Positions 24,301 to 35,129 of a stretch of 64,000 bases of DNA are shown here, one piece after another. The position numbers and the translations under genes are program-made. This DNA is from Crambe crambe (taxonomy: Eukaryota; Porifera; Demospongiae; Poecilosclerida; Crambeidae), in contig OZ004581.1 of assembly GCA_963924555.1 (NCBI GenBank), positions 8,967,338-9,031,337 of the forward strand, read 5' to 3'. Each line of letters starts with the position of its first letter. Position 1 is the first letter of the stretch. The notes beneath the pieces were generated by a model, which had not been told where the DNA came from, made no database searches, and saw nothing but the letters and a program-made list of their open reading frames with translations.

Positions 24301-27300
24301 AAGCATTGAAATACGACAGTGAAGGTAAGACAGGGTAAGAGAATAGAAAGCATGTAAGTAACAATGCAGAGAGTGAGTACGTTCAGAATAACTTACCTTC
24401 AGAAGGAATGAAATTAAGCATCAAAATACGACGACAGGGTAAGAGAATAGCCAGCATGTAAGTAACAATGCAGAGAGTGAGTACGTTCAGAATAACTTAC
24501 CGACTGAAAGAATGAAATTAAGCATCAAAATACGACAGTGAAGGTACAACAGGGTAAGAGAATAGAACAGCATGTAAGTAACCATGCAGAGAGTGAGTAC
24601 GTTCAGAATAACTTACCTCCTGAAGGAATGAAATTAAGCATCAAAATACGACGACAGGGTAAGAGAATAGACAGCATGTAAGTAACAATGCAGAGAGTGA
24701 GTACGTTCAGAATAACTTACCTCCTGAAGGAATGAAATTAAGCATCAAAATACGACAGTGAAGGTACGACAGGGTAAGAGAATAGAACAGCATGTAAGTA
24801 ACAATGCAGACAATAAGTCAGTTCAGAATAACTTACAGTCTGAAGGAATGAAATTAAACATCAAAATACAACATTGAAGGTACGACAGGGTAAGGGAATA
24901 GACAGCATGTAATTAACTATGCAGAGAGTGAGAAACTTACCGACTGAACAAATGAAATCAAGCATCAAAATACGACAGTGAAAGTAAGACAGGGTAGGAG
25001 AATAGACAGCATGTAAGTAACGATGAAGAGAGTGAGTACATTCAGAATAACTTACCCCCTGAAGGAATGAAATTAAGCATCAAAATACGACAGTGAAGGT
25101 ATGACAGGGTAAGAAAATAGACAGCATGTAAGTAACAATGCAGAGAGTGAATCAGTTCAGAATAACTTACAAACTGAAGGAATCATCAAAATACGACAGT
25201 GAAGGTATGACAGGGTAAGAGAATAGACAGCATGTAAGTAACAATGCAGAGAGTGAGTACGTTCAGAATAACTTACGATCTGAAGGAATGAAATCAAGCA
25301 TCAAAATATGATAGTGAAGGTATGACAGGGTAAGAGAATAGACAGCATGTAAGTAACAATGAAGAGAGTGAGTCTGTACAAAATAACTTACGAACTGAAG
25401 GAATGAAATTAAGCATCAAAATAATATGATAGTGAAGGAACGACAGGGTAAGAGTATAGACAGCATGTAAGTAACAATGCAGAAAGTGAGTCCGTACAGA
25501 ATAACTTACTGTCTGAAGGAATAAAATTAAGCATCGAAATACGACAGTGAAGGTACGACAGGGTAAGAAAATAGACAGCATGTAAGTAACAATGCAGAGA
25601 GTGAGTACGTTCAGAATAACTTACAATCTGAAGGAATGAAATTAAGCAAATATGACAGTGAAGGTATGACAGGGTAAGAGAATAGACAGCATGTAAGTAA
25701 CAATGCAGAGAGTGAGTACATTCAGAATAACTTACATTCTGAAAGAAAAAATGAAGCATCGAAATACGACAGGGAAGGTATGACAGGGTAAGAGTATAGA
25801 CAGCATGTAAGTAACAATGCAGAGAGTGAGTCTGTACAGAATAACTTACTTTCTGAAGGAATAAAATTAAGCATCGAAATACAACAGTGAAGGTAAGACA
25901 GGGTAAGAGAATAGACAGCATGTAAGTAACAATGCAGAGAGTGAGTATGTTCAGAATAACTTACCGACTGAAGGAATGAAATTAAGCATTAAAATACGAC
26001 AGTGAAAGTATGACAAAGAATAAACAGCATGTAAGTAACAATGCAGAGAGTGAGTCAGTTCAGGATAACTTACCGGCTAAAGGAATGAAATTAAGCATCA
26101 AAATATGACAGTGAAGGTAAGACAGGGTAAGAGAATAGACAGCATGTAAGAAACAATGCAGAGAGTGAGTACGTTCAGAATAACTTACAGCCTGAAGGAA
26201 TGAAATTAAGCATCAAAATACGACAGTGAAGGTAAGACAGGGTAAGAGAATAGACAACATGTAAGTAACAATTCAGAGAGTGAGTACGTTCAGAATAACT
26301 TACAGCCTGAAGGAATGAAATTAAGCATCAAAATACGACAGTGAAGGTAAGACAGGGTAAGAGAATAGACAACATGTAAGTAACAATGAAAAGAGTGAGT
26401 ACATTCAAAATAACTTACTTTCTAAAAGAATAAAATTAAGCATCGAAATAGGGTAAGAGAATAGACAGCATGTAAGTAACAATGCAGAGAGTGAGTACGT
26501 TCAGAATAACTTACTTCCTGAAGGAATGAAATTAAGCATCAAAATACGACGACAGAGTAAGAGAATAGACAGCATGTAAGTAACAATGCAGAGAGTGAGT
26601 ACGTTCAGAATAACTTACTAACTGAAGGAACTAAATTAAACATCAAAATACGACAGTGAAGGTAAGACAGGGTAAGAGAATAGACAGCATATAAGTAACA
26701 ATGTAGAGAGTGAGTCAGTTCAGAATAACTTACTCGCTGAAGGAATGAAATTAAGCATCAAAATACAACAGTGAAGGTACGGCAGGGTAAGAGAATAGAC
26801 AGCTTGTAAGTAACAATGCAGAGAGTGAGTCAGTTCAGGATAACTTACCTTCTAAAGGAATGAAATTAAGCATCAAAATACGACAGTGAAGGTAAGACAG
26901 GGTAAGAGAATAGACAGTATATAAGTAACAATGCAGAGAGTGAGTACATTCAGAATAACTTACCAACTGAAGGAATGATCAAAATACGACAGTGAAGGTA
27001 CGGCAGGGTAAGAGAATAGACAGCATGTAAGTAACATTGCAGAGAGTGAGTCAGTTTAGAATAACTTACCTCCTGAAGGAATGAAATTAAGCATCAAAAT
27101 ACAACAGTAAAGGTACGGTAGGGTAAGAGAATAGACAGCATGTAAGTAACAATGCAGAGAGTGAGTACGTTCAGAATAACTCACCTCCTGAAGGAATGAA
27201 ATTAAGCATCAAAATACGACGACAGGGTAAGAGAATAGACAGCATGTAAGTAACAATGCAGAGAGTGAGTACGTTCAGAATAACTTACCTCCTGAAGGAA

Positions 27301-27794
27301 TGAAATTGAGAATCAAAATATGACGACAGGGTAAGAGAATAGACAGCATGTAAGTAACAATGCAGAGAGTGAGTATAACTTACAAACTGAAGGAATGAAA
27401 TTAAGCATCAAAATACGACGACAGGGTAAGAGAATAGACAGCATGTAAGTAACAATACAGAGAGTGAGTCAGTTCAGAATAACTTACTCGCTGAAGGAAT
27501 GAAATTAAGCATCAAAATACGACAGTGAAGGTATGACAGGGTAAGAGAATAGACAGCATGTAAGTAATAGTGCTGAAAGTTGTCAAGAATAACTCACATC
27601 CTGAAGGATCTAAATATGTCAATGAAGGTATGACAGGGTAAGATAATGAGAAGTGATAAAACAATATGTTAATGAAGTATAAGTAATGACTTACCAGGAG
27701 AAGGGGTAATAAGTTCAAACATCAAATTGAGTGTGTATGGTGTGAAAGAACATGATGCCAAATATAATAATGTCAGTCTTGAATGACTCACCTC
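21375..27794 (-). repeat. Array B: 58 units with candidate single-codon microexons
   Basis: Same unit as array A. Lowest base and minus-strand triplet: 21375 GTG, 21557 TCA, 21676 CCA, 21770 ATG, 21885 TTG, 22015 GGA, 22141 GAT, 22245 ATA, 22360 TTG, 22475 GAT, 22579 CGA, 22694 GAG, 22809 GAG, 22924 TTG, 23039 AAG, 23154 TTG, 23269 GAG, 23384 CGA, 23488 TTG, 23603 AGA, 23718 GAG, 23833 CGA, 23937 TTG, 24052 AGA, 24167 GAG, 24282 AGA, 24397 AAG (acceptor mutated to CTG), 24501 TCG, 24617 GAG, 24721 GAG, 24837 ACT, 24941 TCG, 25056 GGG, 25171 TTT, 25277 ATC, 25392 TTC, 25510 ACA, 25625 ATT, 25736 AAT, 25850 AAA, 25965 TCG, 26074 CCG, 26189 GCT, 26304 GCT, 26419 AAA, 26515 GAA, 26619 TTA, 26734 CGA, 26849 AAG, 26964 TTG, 27070 GAG, 27185 GAG, 27289 GAG, 27384 TTT, 27488 CGA, 27598 GAT, 27695 (no AG acceptor), 27792 GAG. 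Several donors are GTGAGT (21375, 21885, 27185, 27598, 27792). It lies between the first coding exon and the 22-nt exon of gene B, both in phase 0. Confidence 0.85.
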
Positions 27795-28147
27795 CTGAAA
27801 GAAAACATTGATACACATACTAACTAAAGGTCATGATAATTCAGCACTTTCTAATCAATAAATATTCCAGACACAATCTTGAAACTTCCTTCCTTTTTTG
27901 GTAAAGGGTTGACAAGTGAGAATTGGCCCCACCTGGTATACCCGGTACCCATACACATGGGCCACATAGGCACACTGCAGTACAGCACAAGCTGCACTTC
28001 AGGTGAGGAAGGAATGAGCTTCCAAGTCATTACCAGTGGTGGATTGCATTGGTACACCCTCTATAATCAATACTCCCCAACTAAATGAGCTGGTGTCACA
28101 CCCTAGCCCCTAGCTCCTAGCTACCTTTTTCATGTGAATGCACTCAC

Positions 28148-28222
28148 AAAATATGGTTCAGCTCTGCTAGAAGTAGCCTTCTTCTCTGTCTCTTCATTCT
28201 CTTCACCTTTTTTATCACTCAT
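28148..28222 (-). CDS. First coding exon of gene B
   Basis: ATG at 28222, 25 codons starting MSDKKGEENEETEKK and ending AEPYF, donor GTGAGT, phase 0. Same length and frame as in genes A and C. It encodes a charged, probably disordered N-terminus. If all parts join, gene B would encode about 1,220 residues: 25 from this exon, up to 56 from the array, then ROC-COR, coil and two Death-like domains. Just upstream (28249-28257) is a pyrimidine tract ending CAG directly followed by GTAAG, which could be a 5'-UTR splice site. Confidence 0.75.
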
Positions 28223-29729
28223 GATGTGATCCAGTAAATATTTCTTACCTGACAAAAAAATCGCATGAGTCGTCGATCCAAAGGTCTGTGGATTCAAAGG
28301 TTATAATGATTCACTATGCATGTGCAAGATGCAAATTGTGTACAGTACAGGAGAGAAGTAATGATGGATCAGTGTGTCTATCCACAACACAATAACCTCC
28401 TCATAGATTGAAGAAGGCATACACTCACACACAAAAAGGAAAAAAAGAAATCTAAACTCTCACAGTATTGGAATCTGCAACTGTGAAAAGGTCATGTAAC
28501 CAAGGGTCCAAAGTGATTTATTATGGCATGGAGACAAAGAACGGAGAAATATTGGCCTATTAATAATGAAGCTGAAGATTTTCAGAATTTCTTTTTGAGC
28601 TATAAAAATTAATTACATTTGGGAATGCAATGGAAAAAAATGGAGGAAGGCACTTGCGTGCTAGCTAAGCATTAGCTAGCATGCAGGTTCTGTGCGCATG
28701 CGAGAGCCTGCATGGGGATGAGGCTAAGCATTAGCTGGATTGTAGCTACTGATCAATTTAATGTAGCTGTATCACATTTTAGTAGTTTATTTCAAGAATA
28801 TCAGCAATAGCAATAGCTAGAAGATTCACTGGCAGGTAGGTTAACTCTATGTACTTCTGGTAGCAGCACATCTACTAAGGCCACTGGAAACATTCCTATG
28901 GTATGAAATGTCTATCACCAAGGTATTGTGTTATCAACTTTAGCTAGCTATGTACTTCATGGCAGCACACATGTTTAGCTTTAGCTAATTAGAGCATGAA
29001 ATCACCCTTGTCCAAGTTATGCAGGATTTTAATGGTGACTTAGGTAAGGGGTCTAATACTTGGACAGTACCAAATCATTAAAAGCACTGAGCCAGCCCAC
29101 ATGTTTTAAGTTCTAATTAGAGCTCATCCCATAGTCTTCTTGCAGTGTTCAGTTCAAGAGTGAGATCAAGCTTTTGTTTACATAGCTAAGAGAGTGTTGT
29201 TTTAAGAATTGATACATGACTAACCACAAATACAAAACATGTCATTTTGATTAGTGACTCATATACTTTTTCATTAGCTTACTCCATTTTTACTTTTTTT
29301 AAATTTATATAAGAGTAGCTCTGTACCAAATAATGGACAGGTCAAAATTTTTACAGGATATTTGATGGTAGACGGGATTGGACACCTGAAATCTTCAGGC
29401 TGCACTTACAGCTATACTAAATGATAAACTCTCCCTTAGAACTACTTTTGGTGTGCCTAAAAGAAATTGGAAGCTGAGTGGAAAAAGATGGAATGACAAC
29501 ATGAACAAGGACAGAGCATATGGTCAGGGATGACGAGGAAAAGCTATGAATCGTGTTGCTTTATACAGAATCCATGTCTTCAAGTGACTCCAGCGATGCC
29601 GAGAGTAATGAAAGAGATGAAGGGTGTGATCTTTTGTCAGCTGACGAGAGCAGTGATGCTGCAGTTGAAAGTTGATTATCAATGTATCATTTGTGGGAAT
29701 TCAGGATTGTGTTGCCTGTGATGAGTATA

Positions 29730-29876
29730 GGTTATTGCACGAAGTCGAGGAGTTTCGCTATTTTAGAACCTGAGAGCTGTTGCTAATATGGTGACCGAGG
29801 GTGAAGCCCGAGGTCATCATAGGCAACAGCTCGAAGGTCCTAAAATAGTGAAACTCTGAGGCTGAGGGCATTAACC
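29730..29876. repeat. Foldback element, ~147 bp (copy at 58312-58460)
   Basis: Imperfect inverted arms of about 55 bp: left arm with GCTATTTTAG and GAGCTGTTGC, right arm with GCAACAGCTC and CTAAAATAGT. The short middle reads ATGGTGACCGAGG. It resembles a non-autonomous foldback transposon. Confidence 0.7.
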
Positions 29877-30144
29877 TACTTAGACTATGGCGGCAAGTGG
29901 GTTACAACACAATGCAGCTTCAATGAGTCCCTTTTATACTGCCAAATGTTCAGCAGTCTTGTTGTACAGGATGTAATTAGTGATCATGAATATGATTAAT
30001 TTTTATTTTTCTGTGCACTTTTCTACACTTTTCAACCAATTCAAGTATGTAGTTTTTGATACCACTATTTATTAGTAAAATTTAAAGCAATGCAAAATAT
30101 AATCATATTCATTATACAAACAAGTGAGCACAAAAATTTCTTCT

Positions 30145-30320
30145 AGGGATAGCCTAAAATCTAGCTGGGCTGTATAATGTACTGCAGCCTCGTATGAAAA
30201 CAATCCCTACATTTACATCCACTACCTATAGCTAGCTATGGGCCGTTGTAAAAGTAGGGATTGTTTTCATACGAGGCTGCAGTACATTATACAGCCCAGT
30301 TCGATTTTAGGCTATCCCTA
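30145..30320. repeat. Foldback element, ~176 bp (copy at 58726-58900)
   Basis: Near-perfect inverted arms of about 65 bp starting AGGGATAGCCTAAAATC and ending GATTTTAGGCTATCCCT, with a ~45-bp spacer. Flanking AAATTTCTTCTA and TAGAAGAAATTT extend the symmetry. This is a MITE-like element. Confidence 0.8.
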
Positions 30321-30917
30321 CTTAACTTTTTATTTAGAAGAAATTTTTGGTGCTCACTTGTTTCTATCCTTTTTTTGAAAGTAAGTTTGTATAAGTAAAG
30401 AATTGAGGGTGGCAGTATTGATTGTCATTTGAACTGAGAGTATGCAGTGATTATTAATGGTACTATAGTCTATACAAAGTCAGCTCTACATAAACCTATC
30501 TTTTTTTCTTTTGTAGGCACATACACAGTCTCTGGAAGAATTTATTTAGCTATTTAAGTTTTATCTATTATTTAATATAAGACTTTACAGCAACAGCAAT
30601 GTAAATGACATGTGCATGGCATGGTAAAGTGAGCTGACTACACTACAGCCAAGTGCTGGCTCTATAGGATGAGCATCTGTACTGCAATGCAGCAAGGAGT
30701 GTCAGGAAGATCATCAGATAAGAATAAATAGCTAGCTAAACGATTAAACTGAAGACTTAGCTTAGCTACTAAACTGATTAGGCTGCACCGTAGGCCTTAT
30801 ATGTGGCTCCACCCATATGCTCCACCCCCTACTGACGTGCGCTTCAAAATGGCGTAGAAAGATTAGCCGAGTGCTGATTTGTGAAGTAGCGCTTTAGTCA
30901 AAACTAATAGCAAAAGA

Positions 30918-31231
30918 TCAGCCTCTAGGTGCCGCTCTAACAGATGGCCAAAGCAGAATTTTGATGACTATAGCCAGTAAGTCGGTACGTCGATCTGATT
31001 ATTATAAAGAAAAAGAACAAAAGTCAATTTTAGAACTCGTTTTTTTCTTATGTTAGCGAATGAATTTTTGGTTTTGAACAGTCTCCTTTCTTCTTTGTAG
31101 ATGTAATAATTCACTGTAGCCTTCTGAGAAAGTAGAGTAAGGGTAGAAGAGAAGGAAGAGTTTTAGTTTATACAGTCTTATGACCTTTGACCCGCCATCC
31201 CTACTTAGAGATAGCGCACTCTCGATAATTG
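30918..31231. repeat. Dispersed ~310-bp repeat, three copies in the window
   Basis: The stretch from GATCAGCCTCTAGGTGC to CATCCCTACTTAGAG recurs at about 59460-59780 in the same orientation (within the segmental duplication) and in reverse at about 49025-49310. The inverted third copy outside the duplication shows it is an independent mobile or formerly mobile repeat. Confidence 0.65.
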
Positions 31232-31527
31232 CATTCTTTTAAAAACACAATGAAACCTATTGAAAGGTCTGAGAGTTTGACACTATAAAAACAGCCCTGG
31301 TTATTATTAGTTTAGAGATGGTAGTTTCACTGTTTTAAAAACCTCATTGTGGTCAAAACTTCAATACCCGAGGGGTGGGAATATTTCACAAGGCCATAAG
31401 CCAGAGTGAAATAATTATGCCCAACCAAGGGATCTGATATTCAACAAAGGAGTGTGCAATAAGTATTTTATCATATATAAGTGGATTCTACAGTTTCCAG
31501 CCAGGCAGCTACATATGCGTGTATAGT

Positions 31528-31962
31528 ATGGCGTAGCGGCGACCCTTACCAACCTAAGGGAAGGAAAAGGGTCTGGGGACATTAGCATCAACGACTTGTC
31601 ACTTTGGAACGTTAATTTACAACAAGATTATCACATGCACGGTATAATCATAATTTTGCGCGCATCAAGAGCCTTGCTCAAATTCTGGTGGATGACCTGT
31701 AGTGAAGTTGCTAAATATAACTAGATAGCTTATATTAAAACTTTGACTAGATACCTCTAGTTTTTTCTTAACTTTGACATAGCTATTAAAGCATTTTCTA
31801 CATAAATCTATCATCTTCTTGGCCCTTGTCTCTTGCAAATTTTCCATCAAGCGATCTGATTGGTGGCGTCAAAATCTTGACGTGAGACACAAGTCGTTGA
31901 TGCTAATGTCCCCAGACCCTTTTCCTTCCCTTGGGTTGGTAAGGGTCGCCGCTACGCCAGAC
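31528..31962. repeat. Foldback element with ~75-bp arms (copy at 60079-60456)
   Basis: Left arm GGCGTAGCGGCGACCCTTAC through GTCTGGGGACATTAGCATC; right arm is its near-exact reverse complement ending GTCGCCGCTACGCC. The interior of about 280 bp is AT-rich and about 60 bp shorter in the second copy. No transposase is visible. Confidence 0.8.
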
Positions 31963-32878
31963 TAATGCGTGTAGGAAGTTGTAATGTGAACCTGTAATAC
32001 TTACCACATTCGATAAGCCTATCAGCCCACCAGACCTACAAACAACTAAGATAAGCCAATGCACTTTGACAAACCGCTGTAGAATTTAATTAAGCTTGCC
32101 TATCATCTTCAGAAATGTCTGCCAAAAATGTTGCTAGGCTAGTGTGCGCATGCATAGACAATGCATTGAATAATGCCATTGCATGAATACCGTGGGTAAC
32201 GGACCAATCAGATTGCTTGAATCCACATATAGACTGGTACTGTGTGGATACCAAGGACTAGATATCCTTTCTGAGTATTGACATTACATTGACTATATCA
32301 ATAGTCAATACAGGGTTCTATCTAGGATTTTTTAATAGGGGGAAGAATATCTGTGTGGGAAAATTTTTACCTTGGCCATGCCCACTTTTGCCCTTCTCGG
32401 ATATCAAACCATGCCTACTTGTAAAAATAATACAAACAATGACTTTTAGCTAGCAGCTGCAATTGTTGACATGAGATTAAGATTACACTCCTAACCCCCC
32501 AGTAGATAGAACCCTGCAATATTGTTTGTTCAATGGGTATTGGTGTACAATACTCAAACTGTGTGTACAAAAATTAGTTCCAATGTCCAATAATTGGTCC
32601 AAATATTTTTTTGTAGAAAAGGGTGGGTTTAAGTTGGAGTCAAAAAATGAGTAAAATTCACTGTTTCCAATACCACTCAGTAAACCTTAAGTGTCCAAAA
32701 TATGGCCCTTTACATCTGGCTACATCACTCACAAAATATAGTCCAGCCCTACTAGAAGTATAGCCGCCTTCTTTCTCTTTCTTCTTAATCTTTACTTGAG
32801 GTTTTACGCCCCCTTTTTATGGGTCACGCCCAGCTAGTTTTTACGTGCAGACTGCGCAGGCGCATGTTGCTACGTGTA

Positions 32879-34056
32879 ACCTTAGATAATTAGACTACGT
32901 ACGTAGTCTAATCATAGATATACTAGACTACGTACACAGGATTGGAAACAGGTCACGTGCGCCCATAACGACAATACTGACAATCCGTGTAGGCAGCTGT
33001 TCGTGCTAAATTGCCCCAAACAAACAGGGGAGGAGAAGTAGTGTGCCAAATTTCTGCTAAACTATAGCCAATTGGTAAGTTCAAAGAATGCAAAGAGTGG
33101 GCTAGTATAGTGCTAAACAAGCATAGTTCTTAAAAAGGCTGGTTTCTCAAGTGTTAGAGGGTATAATTGCGAGTAACAATGGTAGTTCGACTTTGTGGAG
33201 CTCTGGAGCTTGGATATTAAAAGTATAGTCTCTTTTTCCCCACTAATCTGTTAGGTAGTGATCATTTATATGTACATATGTACTTTTTAGAGGTGCCTGT
33301 AAAAAAATCATGTCCATGTTACTGTTTCTTCAGATTACCCATGGCTGGCTGTCAAGAAAAGCTATAGTAAAGAAGGATACTATAATGTAACAACTAATAC
33401 TGTCACTTTACACATATTTCCTTTCATATTATAATAAAAAATGATAATAACAAGTACTGATAGTGCACTGCTGAACATCCAATTCATCGAGAGATTTGTT
33501 GTGATATACTTGTTTTGAGGGATCAAGATGAAGAGTAAAGCTGCCCCAGTGTATCCTTTCCTGCCCCTGATACAAGAAGGTATCTCATCTCCTCATATAA
33601 GAACAACAACATAGAGTGAAATGGCTTCTTAAACCATCAATGGCAAATGGCATGCCATCTCCAGCCCTGCACAAAATTAAAAATACTTGAGTACGTATGG
33701 TCAACTAGTATCTTTCATTTTATACCAAAAGTAAGGCAGCTAGACTTCTATTTTAGTAGTAGGAGTGCCACAAAACTTTTCAGTCACCTGTTTCCACGTT
33801 TTTCTTCCATAGCAACAGTAAATAGACTAAACTGACATGATAAACTACTAGAGCTATAGGTCATTGAGCCTTTTCACTTATAATCATAATTATTGCTGCG
33901 CTAAATACCTTGCCTTTCATCCTCTTTCTTATTTTGTGTAAGATTTCTCTGTTCGCCAGGTACCTACACGGATGGTCTATAAATTCTACGCGCGCATGCC
34001 CTGTTTCCAATCCTGTGTACGTAGTCTAGTATATCTATGGTCTAATTATCTAAGGT
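32879..34056. mobile_element. Non-autonomous DNA element with inverted ends, ~1.2 kb
   Basis: Left end ACCTTAGATAATTAGAC and right end GTCTAATTATCTAAGGT are inverted, followed inside by a second inverted block (ATAGATATACTAGACTACG, then CACAGGATTGGAAACAGG). The left end also has a small palindrome GACTACGTACGTAGTC. No transposase is seen in the interior. Absent at the paired position near 61310. Confidence 0.65.
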
Positions 34057-35129
34057 GTAACCCAAAACTGTGCATTTTTGCACATCCAGTTATCCGGGAG
34101 AAAAACGGGAAATTTCCTGCTAATGAATATTCATTGTCGGCATGTAGGCACTATCAGTAAATAGAGATCTCAGTGAACAATAGAAAGATCGATAAGCGCT
34201 TTGATTCAAGTGCCTTTGCTTTGAAGAAGCTTTGATGTTTGCTTTCATCACTCCTTTTTTTTTTTTTTTTTTTTTTTCAAAGGAATGACTAGACATGCAT
34301 GCCTCTACTTGCCTACGTAGCCCATAGTTGTTTGGAGGTGTTAGCAGGAGAAGAAGCGGTGGAAAGGAGTGGCTCGACGTCGTGCAGCTCGAGCTGCAAG
34401 TCAGGTTGCCATGGGGAGCATCGATGACGTAGGATTGGCCGTCCAATTTGCCACTGGTGTGTCGATCCTTTCTCGAGAGAAGAAGACTGCACTACTGAAG
34501 GTAAAGGGGTAAGGGATTGGAAACCCGCCCCCGCATCCGTACATATACTCCTTGTCCGAGAGAAGTTTGCATGCAGTTGTTATTATGGTTTCAGACCCCC
34601 CTGACCTATACAAACTCTGGATCACAGAAACACTACTCTTTAAGTCTGTGGCACTGTAGCTACAGTTAAGTGGATGTTTACACAATCACATATCACATGC
34701 GTCAATCTATGAATCTATGCAGGAGTATTTAGCAGGTCGAACTGTTGCCAATTTGACTTACTAGCATCCATTGCACTGTAATAATAGAGCTCTCATTGAA
34801 ATGCCTAATTTTTCAGTCACCTTCAAACTTCATCTATAAAGTTGGGGGGAAATTACTATGACTGTACAAATTTTTACATTTGGATACATCAGTGATACTT
34901 GTGATAGCTACTATCTTCCATGCTTGTTCTTATTCCTATGCATGCAATTTTAACAAACACACTTGGTGGCTGACATGAATAATACAACACAAGGAGATGC
35001 TACACAACAAGGTTGTCTTCAAGGTGTGAGATTTGACATTAATTTCCTATAATTATTATTACACTAGTTGGATCAATCAAGATAATGCACACCACCTCTA
35101 CCAGCCCCACCCTTCAAATAATGCGCATG
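34057..35129. other. No firm gene
   Basis: A T-run lies at 34254-34277. A plus-strand open stretch at 34410-34500 (MGSIDDVGLAVQFATG, SILSREKKTALLK, then GTAAAG) could be a first exon, but no second exon is seen. Confidence 0.3.

Larger units (their letters stand above)
28223..32870. repeat. Segmental duplication upstream of gene B (pairs with 56762-61310)
   Basis: The two stretches are nearly collinear for about 4.5 kb and differ by small indels and substitutions. They hold foldback elements and no gene I can support. A short plus-strand acidic ORF (MSSSDSSDAESNERDE, near 29575 and 58158) is present in both copies but ends quickly. The duplication ends at GTTTTACGCCCC, after which the copies diverge: here into a terminal-inverted-repeat element, at 61310 into a CXC-gene insertion. 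Confidence 0.85.

Noticed and set aside
21480..27600. CRISPR-like look: regular repeats with short variable parts
   Set aside because: The variable part is 3 bases, units are ~115 bp, and the context is an intron-rich eukaryotic gene.
29530..29721. Plus-strand 63-codon frame, conserved at 58113-58304
   Set aside because: Similarity is explained by the recent duplication; no splice signals or family match, and a second frame is equally open.
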